Assembly (NCBI GenBank): GCA_033239525.1
Contig: BSYO01000033.1
Span: 6,997,501 to 7,061,500 of the forward strand
Length of the DNA stretch: 64,000 nucleotides
Direction: 5' to 3'
From: Nepenthes gracilis
Taxonomy: Eukaryota > Streptophyta > Magnoliopsida > Caryophyllales > Nepenthaceae
Shown here: positions 34,130-44,989 of the stretch, piece by piece
Position numbering within the stretch: position 1 is the stretch's first letter
Layout of the letters: each line of letters opens with the position of its first letter
Program-made: the position numbers and the translations under genes
The notes under the pieces: model-generated
Seen by the model: only the letters and a program-made list of their open reading frames with translations
The model's database searches: none
What the model was told of the DNA's origin: nothing

Positions 34130-37118
34130 GGTCTAGGTTTGTAGATATCAATGATTGATTGACCTGATCTTACTTGATAAACCGGACTTTGATATGATAT
34201 TAGGAATAACTCGGTTGGCAAGTCACCATATTAGTGTAAACGATTTCGGTAAGAATATTCTGATTTACAATTTGGGCTGTGAATTTTGAATATGAGGAAG
34301 AGCTGATCGAGAGGTGATGAAATCGATATCTTTGTGCCTGTAAGTTAATTGGTGAAAATGTGTGTTGAGTTTATTTGGCATATATGCCCACATCTGGGAG
34401 TCGTTATGTGGTCATTAAAAGTTTTCTGGTTGTATGGTAATTCGAGACTATTTCTTGAGGAGATGATTAGCCTGAATTGTATTTTAATTGATAGTTGAGG
34501 TTGTTGAGGTTATGTTAGGAGTGACATCGATTTTGAGGACCTTGCATAGAGTCGTTGAGGCATTGGTTGAGTGCCTTGCTGTGGGGTGTTAAATGCTTTT
34601 GGGATAAGCATGATGAATCTATGAGGTTATCTATGAATTATTGAAATTTAATTCGTTTGGGAAATGAATTATTTGATAAGCGAATGTTAGGATATGATAG
34701 GTGATTTGTTTGATCAATGGTTGGTACTCGATGTTTTCTAAATCGATCTGTACTTGAAGTATTGTCAATTAAGGATATCGGGAGAATATACCTGAGGTTG
34801 CCTTCTCGATAAAAGTGCGACCGTTGTGAGCTTCGATGTTGTTTTTGGGTTAGTAATTTTGTTGACATCTTTTGTAGGTCATATGAATCTTATGATCTTT
34901 TGGCCGTATTTTGATCTATTTATGATGGCTTCGTTAAAGATATTTTGATTTGTTTGAGGATTTTATGTGGGGGTATGAGGTCCGTTTAAGGATTGTCATA
35001 GTTGTAAAGGGTTGTTTGTAGTTTGCCCGATTGAGGAGATGTGAGTTTGGTTGGAAGTAGTATTGTTTGGGCATGTTGTTTCTTCGATGGCATGTTTGTG
35101 AAATTGCAGAAGATTGAAGCGGTGACCGGTTGGGAAATGCCATTGTTTGTTGCGAAGGTGCGTGATTTCTTGAGTCTGCTTAAATTTGTTAAGCGATTTG
35201 TCGAGGATTCCTTGAGAATCGTAGCGTCCGTGGGACATTGGGCTTAGTAGCTATCAGTGTTCGTTGGAATGATGAGTATAAGGAGAGCTTTCTAGAAATA
35301 AAGGACATATTGTCTGCAAAGTTGATTTGGTTGATCCCAGATGGATTAAGTTACATATGTCGTAGGTTGTGATGCTTCTGAGGAAGATTTGAGGTTGTAT
35401 TCTGATGCAACTTATTTGAGGTTGTATTCTGATGCAACTTATTTGAGTAGCCTCCATGAATTTTTGCTTTGAGATTGCTAAAGAAGGTTAGAAATATGGA
35501 CGCAGTTGGGTAATTGCGGATTGGCTGTTGAGGTTGGCCAATTTATTGCCAATTTGAGTGATATATTTGGATGGAAAGTTGGCTCATCGGTATGCTAATG
35601 AGATAATGAGGATGTAGGATATTTCAGTTTTGAGGTTTCGATTGTGACTAGATGTCGTGCCGAATTTCGAGGTAGGCTCGTATGAGAAACTGAACTCCTA
35701 GTCGAAATGTGTTATAGCGATAATTCGCAGTCAGGTGATCAATCCGAATAGTGCAGTAGAAGCATGTGGGTCTGTAGCCCTCAGTGGTAAGATTTGATTT
35801 GGATCCTTAGAGAATTTGATTTGAATGTCGGTTTGAGGACTTTGATTTGGTGGTGGTTTTTTTGAGTCCTGTGATGTTGGAGAAGTAGCGGCTTTGATTT
35901 GATTGGTTTGAAATCTCATGGGGTAGAAGGAGATTTTTGCCGATGAAGTGGTAGGTTGGTGGATCCATGATCAGCCTATGCGTATGCTGTTCAGGATCAG
36001 AGTTGCGTTAAGAGTTTGTGCTGCAATGTCTTTTGTCTTCATTGTGAGCGGAGAAACTGTGGAGTTATTGGTGAATAACCCCTGCCAAGAGTGGGCTCTG
36101 AACGAAGTTCTTTCTGCGAAAGAAGCTTTTGTGAAGATCGGAAGTGAAGTTCCTTTTCTTCGAGTGGTCATGAAGCTGGACGCAATCAGGCTGAGTCTTG
36201 GTGGATGGATGATAGCTCGTGGAGCAGTCAAGGTTGTCAGCAGCTGTAGTGGAGTTGCAGTGGTCTAAGTTTATAAGGAACCTCGAAGATGCTCTATCAG
36301 CGGAGTGGCGAGTTGATTATGCGTCTCGTAGTTGAAGGAAGAATCAAGAAGAAGCCAAGAGGAAGAAGCCTTCGAGATTTTGTTTGGGCTTGCGTTGGAC
36401 AGCGAGGAATTTGGTGGCTTCTTAGATGATGATGGATAAGCTGATGAAGTCGGTTCTTTGCTTGCTGATCAGAAAGTCATTCTTGAGTTTGGTCGTCGAC
36501 ATATTATCGAGATGAGAATGTTGCAAGGTATACTAATTTTGAAGCCCTTGATTGCGATTGGAAGATATATTCTTGCGATTGGAAGCAGATGATTGATCAG
36601 AGTTGCGCAGCGGAATCGTGTGGATTCATGGTTATCGGTTACAAGAAGTGATTCGAGAATTTAAGCATGAGATCAGATTGTTAGCCTGAGTGGATGATGG
36701 AGAAGAGTGGTTAGATATTTCTGAAAGCGTTATGAAGAGAAGAATTTCAAGTTTCGAGGGCAAATGGTGAATTGAGGTTAAGGTTTGACAGGACTTTTGA
36801 GGTTTTGCAATGGACTGGAGAGGTGGCCAAGAGATTGGCGTTGTCCCGAGTTTGGCAGATCGTGATGATGTGTTTTATGTATGTATGTTGACAGAAATAT
36901 GGGTTGATCCTTGCTATGTGATCAAGTGTGAATTGTTGCTGATTTTAAGAAGCTATTTTATGTTGGAAATTTGATTCCAATATTGGGATAGAAAGATCAG
37001 GCGTTGATGATTAGATTTTTAGAGAAATCTTTTGATCAAGGTTAAGTTCGGAAGAATTGTTCTTATTTTGTTCAAGGATTGATATGCGTAAATTTCGAGG
37101 ACGAAATTTTTAAAAGGA
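34130..37118 (+). pseudogene. Tekay-type pol remnant
   Basis: Protease end: KPDFDMILG followed by RLASHHISVN near 34185-34240. Reverse transcriptase: only scattered identity between 34715 and 35030. The connection to RNase H is clearer, with KIEAVTGWEMPL near 35110 and FVEDSLRIVAS near 35195. The 3' end reads MRKFRGRNF then stop (37084-37113), the usual C-terminus of Tekay/Del pol after the chromodomain. No long frame survives. A 27-bp tandem duplication lies at 35391-35444. Confidence 0.7.
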
Positions 37119-37126
37119 GGGGAGAG
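37112..37126 (+). other. Polypurine tract of the Tekay-type element
   Basis: AAAAGGAGGGGAGAG directly precedes the LTR start TGTGATATTCC. Confidence 0.88.
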
Positions 37127-37317
37127 TGTGATATTCCGGATCTCATTTGGATTATTTTAATATTAATTGTGATTTTCGGTATTTCGGACGTGGTGAAAAT
37201 AAATTAAAATATTATAAAATTTTTGAAAATGATTGGAGGTGCGGAGTGGGGCCCGGAGTGCGCCCGTAATATTATTCGGAGGCCGAGTTGGAATTTAAAA
37301 TAAAAGAAAGTTATATA

Positions 37318-37319
37318 AC

Positions 37320-37359
<40 letters not shown>

Positions 37360-37360
37360 T
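37318..37360. repeat. (AAT)n microsatellite in the Tekay LTR
   Basis: About fourteen consecutive ATA/AAT trinucleotides. Confidence 0.92.
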
Positions 37361-38337
37361 AAAAGATAAAAGTAAAAAGAAAAGAAAAAGAATGGGAAAA
37401 GAAGAGAAAGTGTCGGGGAGAGAGAAAGTGAGGGGGGAAAATGGGGATTAGGGTTTGCAGAAGGAGGAAGAAGAAGGAGGAGGAAGAGAAGGGAGAGGAA
37501 GGAGGCGGCGGCGGCGTCGCAGGTGAATCGGTGGTCGATGGTGGTTGTGGGTGTGGCCGCGATTGTTGCGGCAGTTGCGGGTTGAGGCGGCGGCGGCGTT
37601 GGGTGAGGAAATCGGTGCCGGAAGAGTCGACGGCAGCCGTTCGGGATGGTAGCGGCGAAATCGGTGGTCTCGGTGGTGTGCGATGGTCGTGTCGCTCGGC
37701 TGGGCACGGTGGCGCGACGTGAGGCAGTGGCGTGGTGCGGAGGAGATCGACGACGGGTGCTCGAGGAGAGAAGCCGCGAGAGAGAGAGGACGGCGGCCGA
37801 GCAGGAGGCGCGGACGATGGCGGTGGTCGCCGGGAAGGCCGGTGAACGGTGGTTCGCGGCGCGCAGCAGAGGAGGGCAGCGGCCGGGCAAGTGTGGGCGT
37901 CAGGCGCAGAGAGAGAGGGCAAGACGGGAGGCGGAGAGAGAAAGGCTCGATTGGAGTGCGGGACATCCTTTCTTGATTCTGCAGAGTATGATGTTAAGGC
38001 AAGTATCCTCTAGCCCTATTCTTGGTCCGATTTAATTTCCGATGCATTTTGACTTACATAGGAGATTTTACTAACATGCATGTATTTTTAAATACCCTCA
38101 ATTTATCAATTGTGTACATGCATGTATATTTTATCGGTTGTGCGGTGGTTTTGTACTTGTATTTATGATTTGGAGGGTTTTTGGACACCCGGACGATGTA
38201 TATGTACATTTGTGTATCCGTATATTGTGGAATCATGAACTAGGCCTTGCACTAACCATGCATGCTGCCGGGGGTGGGATCACTACGGGACCATGGTGGT
38301 CCGAGACCCTAGAGGTCGATTTGTGATCCGAGGCATT

Positions 38338-38428
38338 GGCTACTTCCGCCGTAAGGAAGATTGAGGTTGAGGCTACTTCCGCCGTAAGGAAGATTGAGGT
38401 TGAGGCTACTTCCGCCGTAAGGAAGATA
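38338..38428 (+). repeat. Three 33-bp tandem repeats in the Tekay LTR
   Basis: Units start at 38338, 38371 and 38404; each begins GGCTACTTCCGCCGTAAGGA. The first two are identical over 33 bases and the third is cut after about 25. Confidence 0.93.
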
Positions 38429-39605
38429 TTTGTAGTTGACCTGCCCCGCTGTGTATTTAATTGAGAACCATCGTAAGGAACTGACGGAAAACTAATATAT
38501 TCGGACGTCCTAATATATAATTAAAACTTGAGGTTGCACCCAAAACCGCGGGTGGTAAAACATAGTGAGCAAGTTCCTAATCTATGGGAGACAGAGTACA
38601 TGGATGGCCTTGAGCTACTGGCCTAATTCGTAGCCGATATAGCCGTGGTTACCGGACGAGGGTAACCCTTCCTCAAGTTGGTATTATTGATCTTTGGTTC
38701 TCCGATTTCATGCATGCTTTGTATTTCTGTATGTGTTTGGGTGGACTGTGATTTGAGATACGTGGTTTGGCCCGTGGATGGGCGATCGGAATGTCTCGTA
38801 CGTGCTGACGTGATAAACCCGGAACGTGTTTCGATTTATGTTTTAGTTCCGGCGGTTTTCCCTTGATTTCTACATTATGAGTTTTAGATCCGGACGACGG
38901 TATGTGTCCCCACGTGGATGTGGTGACGGTTGCGACGTATGTGACCTCGGATCATATGATATGATATCGTCTACGAGATTTTACCGGATCGTGATTTATA
39001 TGATTTTGTCCCGGAGGGACGAGTTATTACGGACGACGATTTAGTACGAGACATCTCCTCGATTTTCAGGGATTTCACGGACATGGTGTTTTGTTTTACG
39101 TGATTGCTATGTGATATCCCTGCTTCTGATTTATGTGTGCCGTTTTATACGATTCTTGATACTTGCTGAGCTCTAGGCTCATGTTTTCATGTTTTATCCC
39201 TTCCGACTAGTGGTATGGATACGCTTGCAGGAGCTCGGACGTGATCGGGCTCGGATATTCCTTTTGGCGAGTGGAGATGCTATATTTGGTATATTTCTGA
39301 TCTCGAGGATATGTTATGATTATTATTTATGGCCGGATGGTGGCTTTGATCATTGTATGCAAAATATTGGAGTTATTGCATTATGTGGATGAGATGTAAA
39401 TTTGGATACCTCCTTTACGATTATGGATAGCAGGTCATGTATTATTTGTCCGGCTTCATATCCGATGAGATCTTGTGCGGGTTTATTTATATTGGGTCCT
39501 GCATTAGTATGATTTTCACACCCGGGTTGGGTTATTATAGTTGATGAAAATATTATTATTGATTTTATTTTTGACCTGCGTATATTGTGGTCCCGGGTCG
39601 TGACA

Positions 39606-40158
39606 CAAGACCTCCATCAATTATTTCTGAATATAAAAATTATAGAAATAATTCTGAACCTTCTAGACATATTGAAAATTATAATGAAAATTCTAGAAAT
39701 GACTATGAAAACTCTAGACCATCAACAAATACAAGATATCAATCTACGTATTCTCATGATACAAGAAATATAGAAAGTAAAAACCCTATTCCTGAAATTA
39801 TTACACAACCAACCCCACAATCACCAACTCTATCAGAAATGCAATCAATTAATGTAATAAGTATTAAAAAAGATTTTACTCCAGATATGGATGCACTTAG
39901 AAAAAACTTTATGTTAGAAAAATATAATAGTCTAAGAAAGTGGTTTTTTTACTACTTTTACAACAGAACAAACAGAAGAATATAGAAGTACGTGAAAACA
40001 AACAATGAATTTACTTAAAAGGAATTTACCATTTTTTGAATGGTTTATCCCGTATATAAGAAATGTTCATCAACTAGATAGAAATAAAAATCTTTGGAAC
40101 AATTCTCAAATGAATATCTCCACTATGACAAAAGATAATAAAAATAACAATTTGACTA
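39606..40158 (+). pseudogene. Caulimovirid polyprotein, region between movement and coat protein (fragment 3)
   Basis: Frame 39587-39985 and a shifted continuation encode the Asn/Ser/Thr-rich linker. The conserved helix-rich segment follows: DFTPDMDALRKNF, then in another frame LPFFEWFIPYIRN. It is the + strand partner of the inverted fragment 28857-29580. A one-base change in a T-run near 39950 and later stops break it. It ends at a TAA (40156-40158), 23 bases before the start of the 446-codon ORF. Confidence 0.82.
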
Positions 40159-40181
40159 AACAAAATATATATCAATAAAAA

Positions 40182-41522
40182 ATGAACATACAATCACAGA
40201 TTAATATGATTTGTACCTTAGCAACAGAAACGAAAATTAATGAAATTACTAAAGAATATGAAGAAGAATGGGAAGAGATGACTGAAGAAGAACTTAGGTT
40301 AGATCGCCTTCTTAATCTAATAGATGAAGAAGATATTGAAGACGACGAAGAAGAAGAAATTACTTTGGAAACTCTAATTCATCCTAAGTCAAGACCCACT
40401 AAAACTTTATCAATAATAGATCAAATTGAAACCTATGCTGAACCAATTTTAGAACACGTTACATTATTCTCATCTGCACAACAAAGAAAAGCACTTTTAG
40501 ATAAATTAACTATAAAAATAAATGATTTATCTAAGTCCCGAAAACTAAACGATAATTTAACTATGAAAATAAAGAAAGTATCTAATTCTCCAACAAAAAT
40601 AAATCAAACTAATAAAATACAAACTCAGCAAAAAGAAACTCCTAAAGAAAATATCAAACAAGAAATTATTCAATTAACTTCTCATCCTACTAAAAATTCA
40701 TCAACTTCTTTAGAAAATACCATAACTAAATTACCTTCTTTAATCCTTGAATTACCTTCTTTATCCTCTAAATCTCACGACACAAATATTAAAGAAAATT
40801 CTTTAATATCTTATCCATTAACAAAAAATCCATCTAAAATAAACAAAACTACTAATGAAAAGAAATTATTAAAAAATATATGTTGGAAATGTAAAGAACC
40901 TGGACATAAGTTTAAACGATGTAAATTAAAACAAAAAATAGATAATAAGTCTAGCTTATCTACAGAATTAGCACTTAAACAAAACATTAAAAATAAAGAC
41001 ATTGGTAAACACAGTAATCAACCTACTTATAACCAATTAATATTGTCTTTATGCATAGATCAAAATTCTTATCAACTAAGTCTTACAAAATTATCTGATT
41101 ATCAGAACACATATATTATAAGATTAAACCATATCTTCTTTGATAGACAGTTATATAATTTCATTATAAATACTTATTTTATCTCTTCATCAAAAGAAGA
41201 ATGTCCAAAACAAATATGTTCAAAACCTAATTCATTTTATTCTGGGGAAGACAGACTCAATACAAGTTCAACAAATAATAAGGCGAATAACCTTAGGGTA
41301 ACAAATAACAAACAACTTACTCTATTTAAAAATGAATATTCTCTAACTCCAATATGGACAATAGATTATCAAATATTTATGAAAAAGAACATAGAAATAG
41401 ATATTCAAGATCATTATCAGAACTATTATAAAATAAGATTTGATGACATATTATCTGATAACAAATTAGCTAATTCATTTATACAATATTATTTTATTTC
41501 TCACAAAGAATTAGCAAAATAA
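40182..41522 (+). CDS. 446-codon viral zinc-knuckle ORF, intact
   Basis: This is the longest intact frame in the window. The N-terminal 35 residues are shared with the end of inverted fragment 1. An acidic run occupies residues 48-59, then a Lys/Asn/Thr-rich middle, a CCHC zinc knuckle CWKCKEPGHKFKRC (residues 234-247) and a C-terminal half with no recognised domain. That half contains two similar segments (RLNHIFFDRQLYNFI and RFDDILSDNKLANSF), suggesting an internal duplication. The acidic-to-knuckle layout recalls caulimovirid coat proteins, but the coat-protein core seen in fragment 2 is absent. No protease or polymerase follows. The sequence may be an uncharacterised nucleocapsid-like protein of this virus group. 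Being open for 1.34 kb among decayed neighbours is notable. Confidence 0.65.
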   Translation: MNIQSQINMICTLATETKINEITKEYEEEWEEMTEEELRLDRLLNLIDEEDIEDDEEEEITLETLIHPKSRPTKTLSIIDQIETYAEPILEHVTLFSSAQQRKALLDKLTIKINDLSKSRKLNDNLTMKIKKVSNSPTKINQTNKIQTQQKETPKENIKQEIIQLTSHPTKNSSTSLENTITKLPSLILELPSLSSKSHDTNIKENSLISYPLTKNPSKINKTTNEKKLLKNICWKCKEPGHKFKRCKLKQKIDNKSSLSTELALKQNIKNKDIGKHSNQPTYNQLILSLCIDQNSYQLSLTKLSDYQNTYIIRLNHIFFDRQLYNFIINTYFISSSKEECPKQICSKPNSFYSGEDRLNTSSTNNKANNLRVTNNKQLTLFKNEYSLTPIWTIDYQIFMKKNIEIDIQDHYQNYYKIRFDDILSDNKLANSFIQYYFISHKELAK

Positions 41523-41805
41523 AGATATAAATTAATAAGATAGAGATATAAAACTCATATTTTTAAACATCTAGCAGAGATTTCAAATCAATTACAAACA
41601 ACTAATAATATTATGAACCAATTAAGTAATAAAAATATAATACAATTATTTCGTGATACAAAAATAGAAAAAGAAAAAACAATCACAAAATAATCATATA
41701 AGGGAAATACTGCCTGATCGAAATAAAAGTCCAATATATCAGAAAATAAACAAAATAAAATATAAAGAGAAATTAAATATTTTTGAACAATATAAAAATT
41801 TAAAA

Positions 41806-42348
41806 TTGTGGCACAATAGTAAAAAACAATGTTATAAAAGACAGATGTTAGCCAAACAAATAATAAACCAAATAAATAATCAACTAAGTAAAAATTATAA
41901 ACGAAATAGTTCTAAACCTAAGTTATTTCTAAAACTAATTCGATATTTAAATAGATATTTAAAATATCCTCAAACCTCAAGGATTGCTAAATATTTAAAT
42001 CAAATACCAAGTAAGTATCACTTACAAAAAGCTATTATAAACCCTTTTATCGTAAAACTTAAGCCAACAAATATAATTAGGAAAAATTACAAACATACAA
42101 AGATTAAAGGTAATAAATATCTTAATCCAGAACTTGGTACCAAAAACATAGAATCAATTATGCAATCAGAAATATGTAAAAATAATATAGATTCTCATAG
42201 AGGCATACAATATATTCGACCAAAAATTAAGTATTCTAGAACATTACCATTTCATGCATCCAAGTATTTTTATATATTAACAAAAGAATTTTTTGTATAT
42301 CGCAAAGCCAAAATGATTTTGTTCATCATCTTGTTTTTCAAAACATGA
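41806..42348 (+). CDS. Accessory viral ORF, 180 codons, basic, unrecognised
   Basis: A Lys/Asn/Tyr-rich basic protein with no domain I can name. Codon composition is as AT-rich as the neighbouring viral ORFs. The stop TGA overlaps the next ATG (ATGA at 42345-42348), a coupling arrangement common in plant pararetroviruses. The start may be further upstream, because an open but ATG-less stretch precedes it. Confidence 0.45.
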   Translation: MWHNSKKQCYKRQMLAKQIINQINNQLSKNYKRNSSKPKLFLKLIRYLNRYLKYPQTSRIAKYLNQIPSKYHLQKAIINPFIVKLKPTNIIRKNYKHTKIKGNKYLNPELGTKNIESIMQSEICKNNIDSHRGIQYIRPKIKYSRTLPFHASKYFYILTKEFFVYRKAKMILFIILFFKT

Positions 42349-43700
42349 ATATTATTTTACGCAAAAGCATAAAAGATTTTACTTCTGTACGATGGCAAAC
42401 ATATTCTGATATTGCACAAAGTATTGAAACACATATTTTAGATATTTTAATAAAAGAATTTTTACAGGAAACTATATCTTCTAAAGGAAAAGAGAAGGAC
42501 ATTCCATCTCCTTATATACCAGTAAAGCCAACACCAAAACAATCTGTCCATGATTATGCCATGCCTAAACCACATATCATATCAACCTCCAACAGATATT
42601 CAACCTTACCACTTAGTTATAAGGAAGCTGTTACTCTTACTTCCTCGTCTACTCATCAAGTCCCTACTTCGCATGATAATCATTATATTACCAAATCACT
42701 CAAATTTCATGTTACTCTTACCTCTTATTATCAAAAATCATTACTCAATGAGCTTATTACCTTGACAAACAAAATGTTTTATCCTAATTGTCTATATCAC
42801 ACTACGGATATTTCTAAAACCCAACAGTATTATGAATTAATCTTAATTGATTCTGGTTCTGTTGAAATCAAACATCATCGTAATTCTCGAGATAACACAA
42901 TTACCTTTTTCACTATCAAAATTAAACATGTTAAACTTTCCCAAGATGTTGGACTTAACACTTGGGATACTAAACATTTTTCTGTTCATTATCAACCAAA
43001 AGGATACAATTACCAAGACTACAAAGACGCCTAGTTCAATGCTTTTTATTTCCGATCTTATAAACATTCTTGGTTTATTTGATTAGACAAGACCTGTCCA
43101 AATCCCTTACCAATATGGTTTACAGAATGGTGGATGTACTTCGGCGCCTTACTAGTTCTTTATTCAAGCAATGTAAACAATGCAAGGATGCATTATGAAG
43201 AATTATATAAAAATATATTCTTACCACACAGAATAATATGTTTTCATATTGATTATGAAGTTCCATGGATTATGTCGTGGTATTTTACTTGTCATCAACA
43301 TTATGAAAATCTACCATTGGCTATTCAAGACATCCCACTCTCTATTGTTCGGGAATTTAGAATCAAATGGTGGGATAAGTTTGACTATGTTCTGATCACC
43401 TACACTTAGATTGATATTGACTACAAAAAGAACCAAGCCTTAACCCAGACTATAAAAATTGTCTCAAAAATTCTGTCAACTACACCAACACATTATATTC
43501 CAAACCACCCAGTTAGACCTAGTACCTCAAGGCTTAAATCAAGAAGTCCTCAAGCTATTGGATCTCCAACTTTATCTGTCTCCTCCAAACGATTTGGACG
43601 ATCTACTCAAGCTAAGAAGTAAATGGAAGCCCAGCATGCCCAATTAGATACAATGATGGTTCAGATGGTCCAAATGCATCAACAACTCAAAAAGCAAGCC
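42345..43700 (+). pseudogene. Accessory viral ORF, broken after codon 229
   Basis: Opens at 42345, overlapping the previous stop, and runs to a TAG at 43032-43034 after YNYQDYKDA. The same frame family continues with WFTEWWMYFG and EFRIKWWDKFDYV in 43134-43409 and a Gln/Ser-rich tail to about 43720. The protein has several paired-Trp motifs (EWW, KWW). I have the impression that proteins of this kind recur beside caulimovirid-like sequences in plant genomes, but I can name no domain or function. At least three stops break it here. Confidence 0.5.
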
Positions 43701-43720
43701 CAAGACTTTAAGACCTGATG

Positions 43721-44483
43721 GGCTGACATCTCAGATGACGATCCAGTATTAGATTCTTCTACGCAACCACCATCACGTTCGGCTAGTCCACAACAACCAT
43801 ATGTAGCCGGTTATGTCCAAGATCCATTCAGTCTCTGAATGGACGGATAAAAAAAAAAATCCTAACATTTGTGTTAAATTGCAGGTACTGAAGATCATCG
43901 AAATAAATAAATCAAGATCCGCAAAAGGCATCTTAGATTTACCCTATTTTAACATCAACAGCCAAAATCAAATTAATAAATATTTTAAGAAATGCCTATT
44001 ACTTCCTGGCCAGAAGGACTTATCAAGACGGATAAATGGACTCTGCAAATTATTGAACTTATCAGAAGGACAAATAGACTCTACAAAATATTCCATTATT
44101 AAAAGAATCAAAATACGGAGCTGATAGTCTGCACAATATTTATGCAGAACCTGAATTCAAAGAAGAATATGCTCTGACATTCAAATTGACGTTCAAAACT
44201 CTTGGAAAGCAATTATGAAGTTTACTATGCGCAACACTATGCAGATATTATGACAAGTACTATGCAGGCACTATTTATTGAATTGACTAATAACAGACTT
44301 GTCATCATCAACGAATAAGGACAAAAGAACAATTATGATGAAGATAACGCATAACCAACCTGATTCTTGGTAATTATTCTGACAACGACTCAAAACAGAA
44401 TTGATTCTCAGCAATGATGATGTTCCTGATCCAATGGCTCAAATTCATTCAGCAAGCAACGGTGCAGATTATTCAACAACTTC
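43721..44483 (+). other. 3' part of the viral unit upstream of the promoter
   Basis: Contains a short open frame (43813-44124) with no recognised domain, then noncoding sequence. A TGACG word at 44187-44191 is the as-1/TGA-factor core found in caulimovirus promoters. Repeated 'ctatgca' words occur at 44220-44270. Confidence 0.4.
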
Positions 44484-44810
44484 TATTTAAAGCCCTGCTC
44501 GTCTCAGTTGAATGCAGAGTTTGGTTAGAGTTGGGTTAGAGCTCAGAACTCTAAGAGCGAAGAAAGCTAAGAAGCCAAGCTCCAAAGCAAAATCCCTCAA
44601 GCATTTCTTATTTTCTTTCCCTATAAATTTTTATTTCTTCTTCTTGTACAAATTTCCTTTTGTTGTAACTACTCTCAGAGCATGTAATCAACTTTGTCAA
44701 TCAAAGTCCAGTAGATAATTCAGCCTTATTCTGGTATATCTCTTTGTTCTTCTCTGATTTTTATATTGTTTTGTACTTACGCTTTTGAAATACGATTCTA
44801 CATAAAGATT
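44484..44810 (+). promoter_or_regulatory. Caulimovirid-type promoter and terminal leader
   Basis: A TATA box TATTTAAA (44484-44491) is followed at about 30 bases by CT/GA-rich sequence, where transcription would start. Farther down, CTATAAATTTTTATTTC and a TTTGTA-rich stretch could act in 3' end formation. The block lies directly before the tRNA-Met primer site, matching the promoter-leader-primer site order of integrated Caulimoviridae. Activity is inferred. Confidence 0.55.
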
Positions 44811-44823
44811 TGGTATCAGAGCC
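44811..44823 (+). other. Viral primer binding site (tRNA-Met type)
   Basis: TGGTATCAGAGCC, followed by ATG. This is the conserved minus-strand primer site that by convention marks nucleotide 1 of caulimovirid genomes. Finding it at the right end of the viral block indicates that the unit ends close to the natural genome junction. Confidence 0.85.
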
Positions 44824-44989
44824 ATGTCCATTTTTTTCTGCATGGTATAAGGCATATCTGCTATTTTTTCTACACCTGTGTAAGGCATCTGCTAGTTTTC
44901 TGCATTTGAGTTAGGCATGATCACTTGCATGAATAGCTTTGGAAACGTAGGGAATGTTAAGCTTGTGAACCGACGTGTTTGCCCGTCGA

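Larger units (their letters stand above)
33955..39605 (+). mobile_element. Tekay-type (chromovirus) Ty3/gypsy element, 5' part missing
   Basis: Heavily decayed pol traces run from protease to chromodomain on the + strand, then a polypurine tract and a full 3' LTR. No 5' LTR or gag is present. The left end abuts viral movement-protein sequence and the right end resumes viral polyprotein sequence, so the element was inserted in the viral copy and its left side was later lost along with viral sequence. Confidence 0.8.
37127..39605 (+). repeat. 3' LTR of the Tekay-type element (2.48 kb)
   Basis: Starts TGTGATATTCCGG after the polypurine tract and ends GGGTCGTGACA, where viral sequence resumes. 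It contains an (AAT)n microsatellite near 37318-37360, a GC-rich block (about 37430-37980) that is open in several frames on both strands, and three 33-bp tandem repeats. Long LTRs with such composition are common in Tekay/Del. The GC-rich open frames are best seen as compositional. Confidence 0.85.

Noticed and set aside
37204..37966. Long Pro/Ser/Arg-rich - strand frames of 172-228 codons and overlapping + strand frames
   Set aside because: They lie inside a retrotransposon LTR in a GC-rich, repeat-bordered block and are open in several frames at once. This is a composition effect, and one ends in a poly-Tyr/poly-Ile run made by the microsatellite.
40182..41522. Reading the 446-codon ORF as an ordinary host zinc-knuckle gene
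   Set aside because: Its N-terminus is shared with the inverted viral fragment, and it lies between viral polyprotein sequence and a viral promoter and primer site. No introns or host-like base composition are seen.
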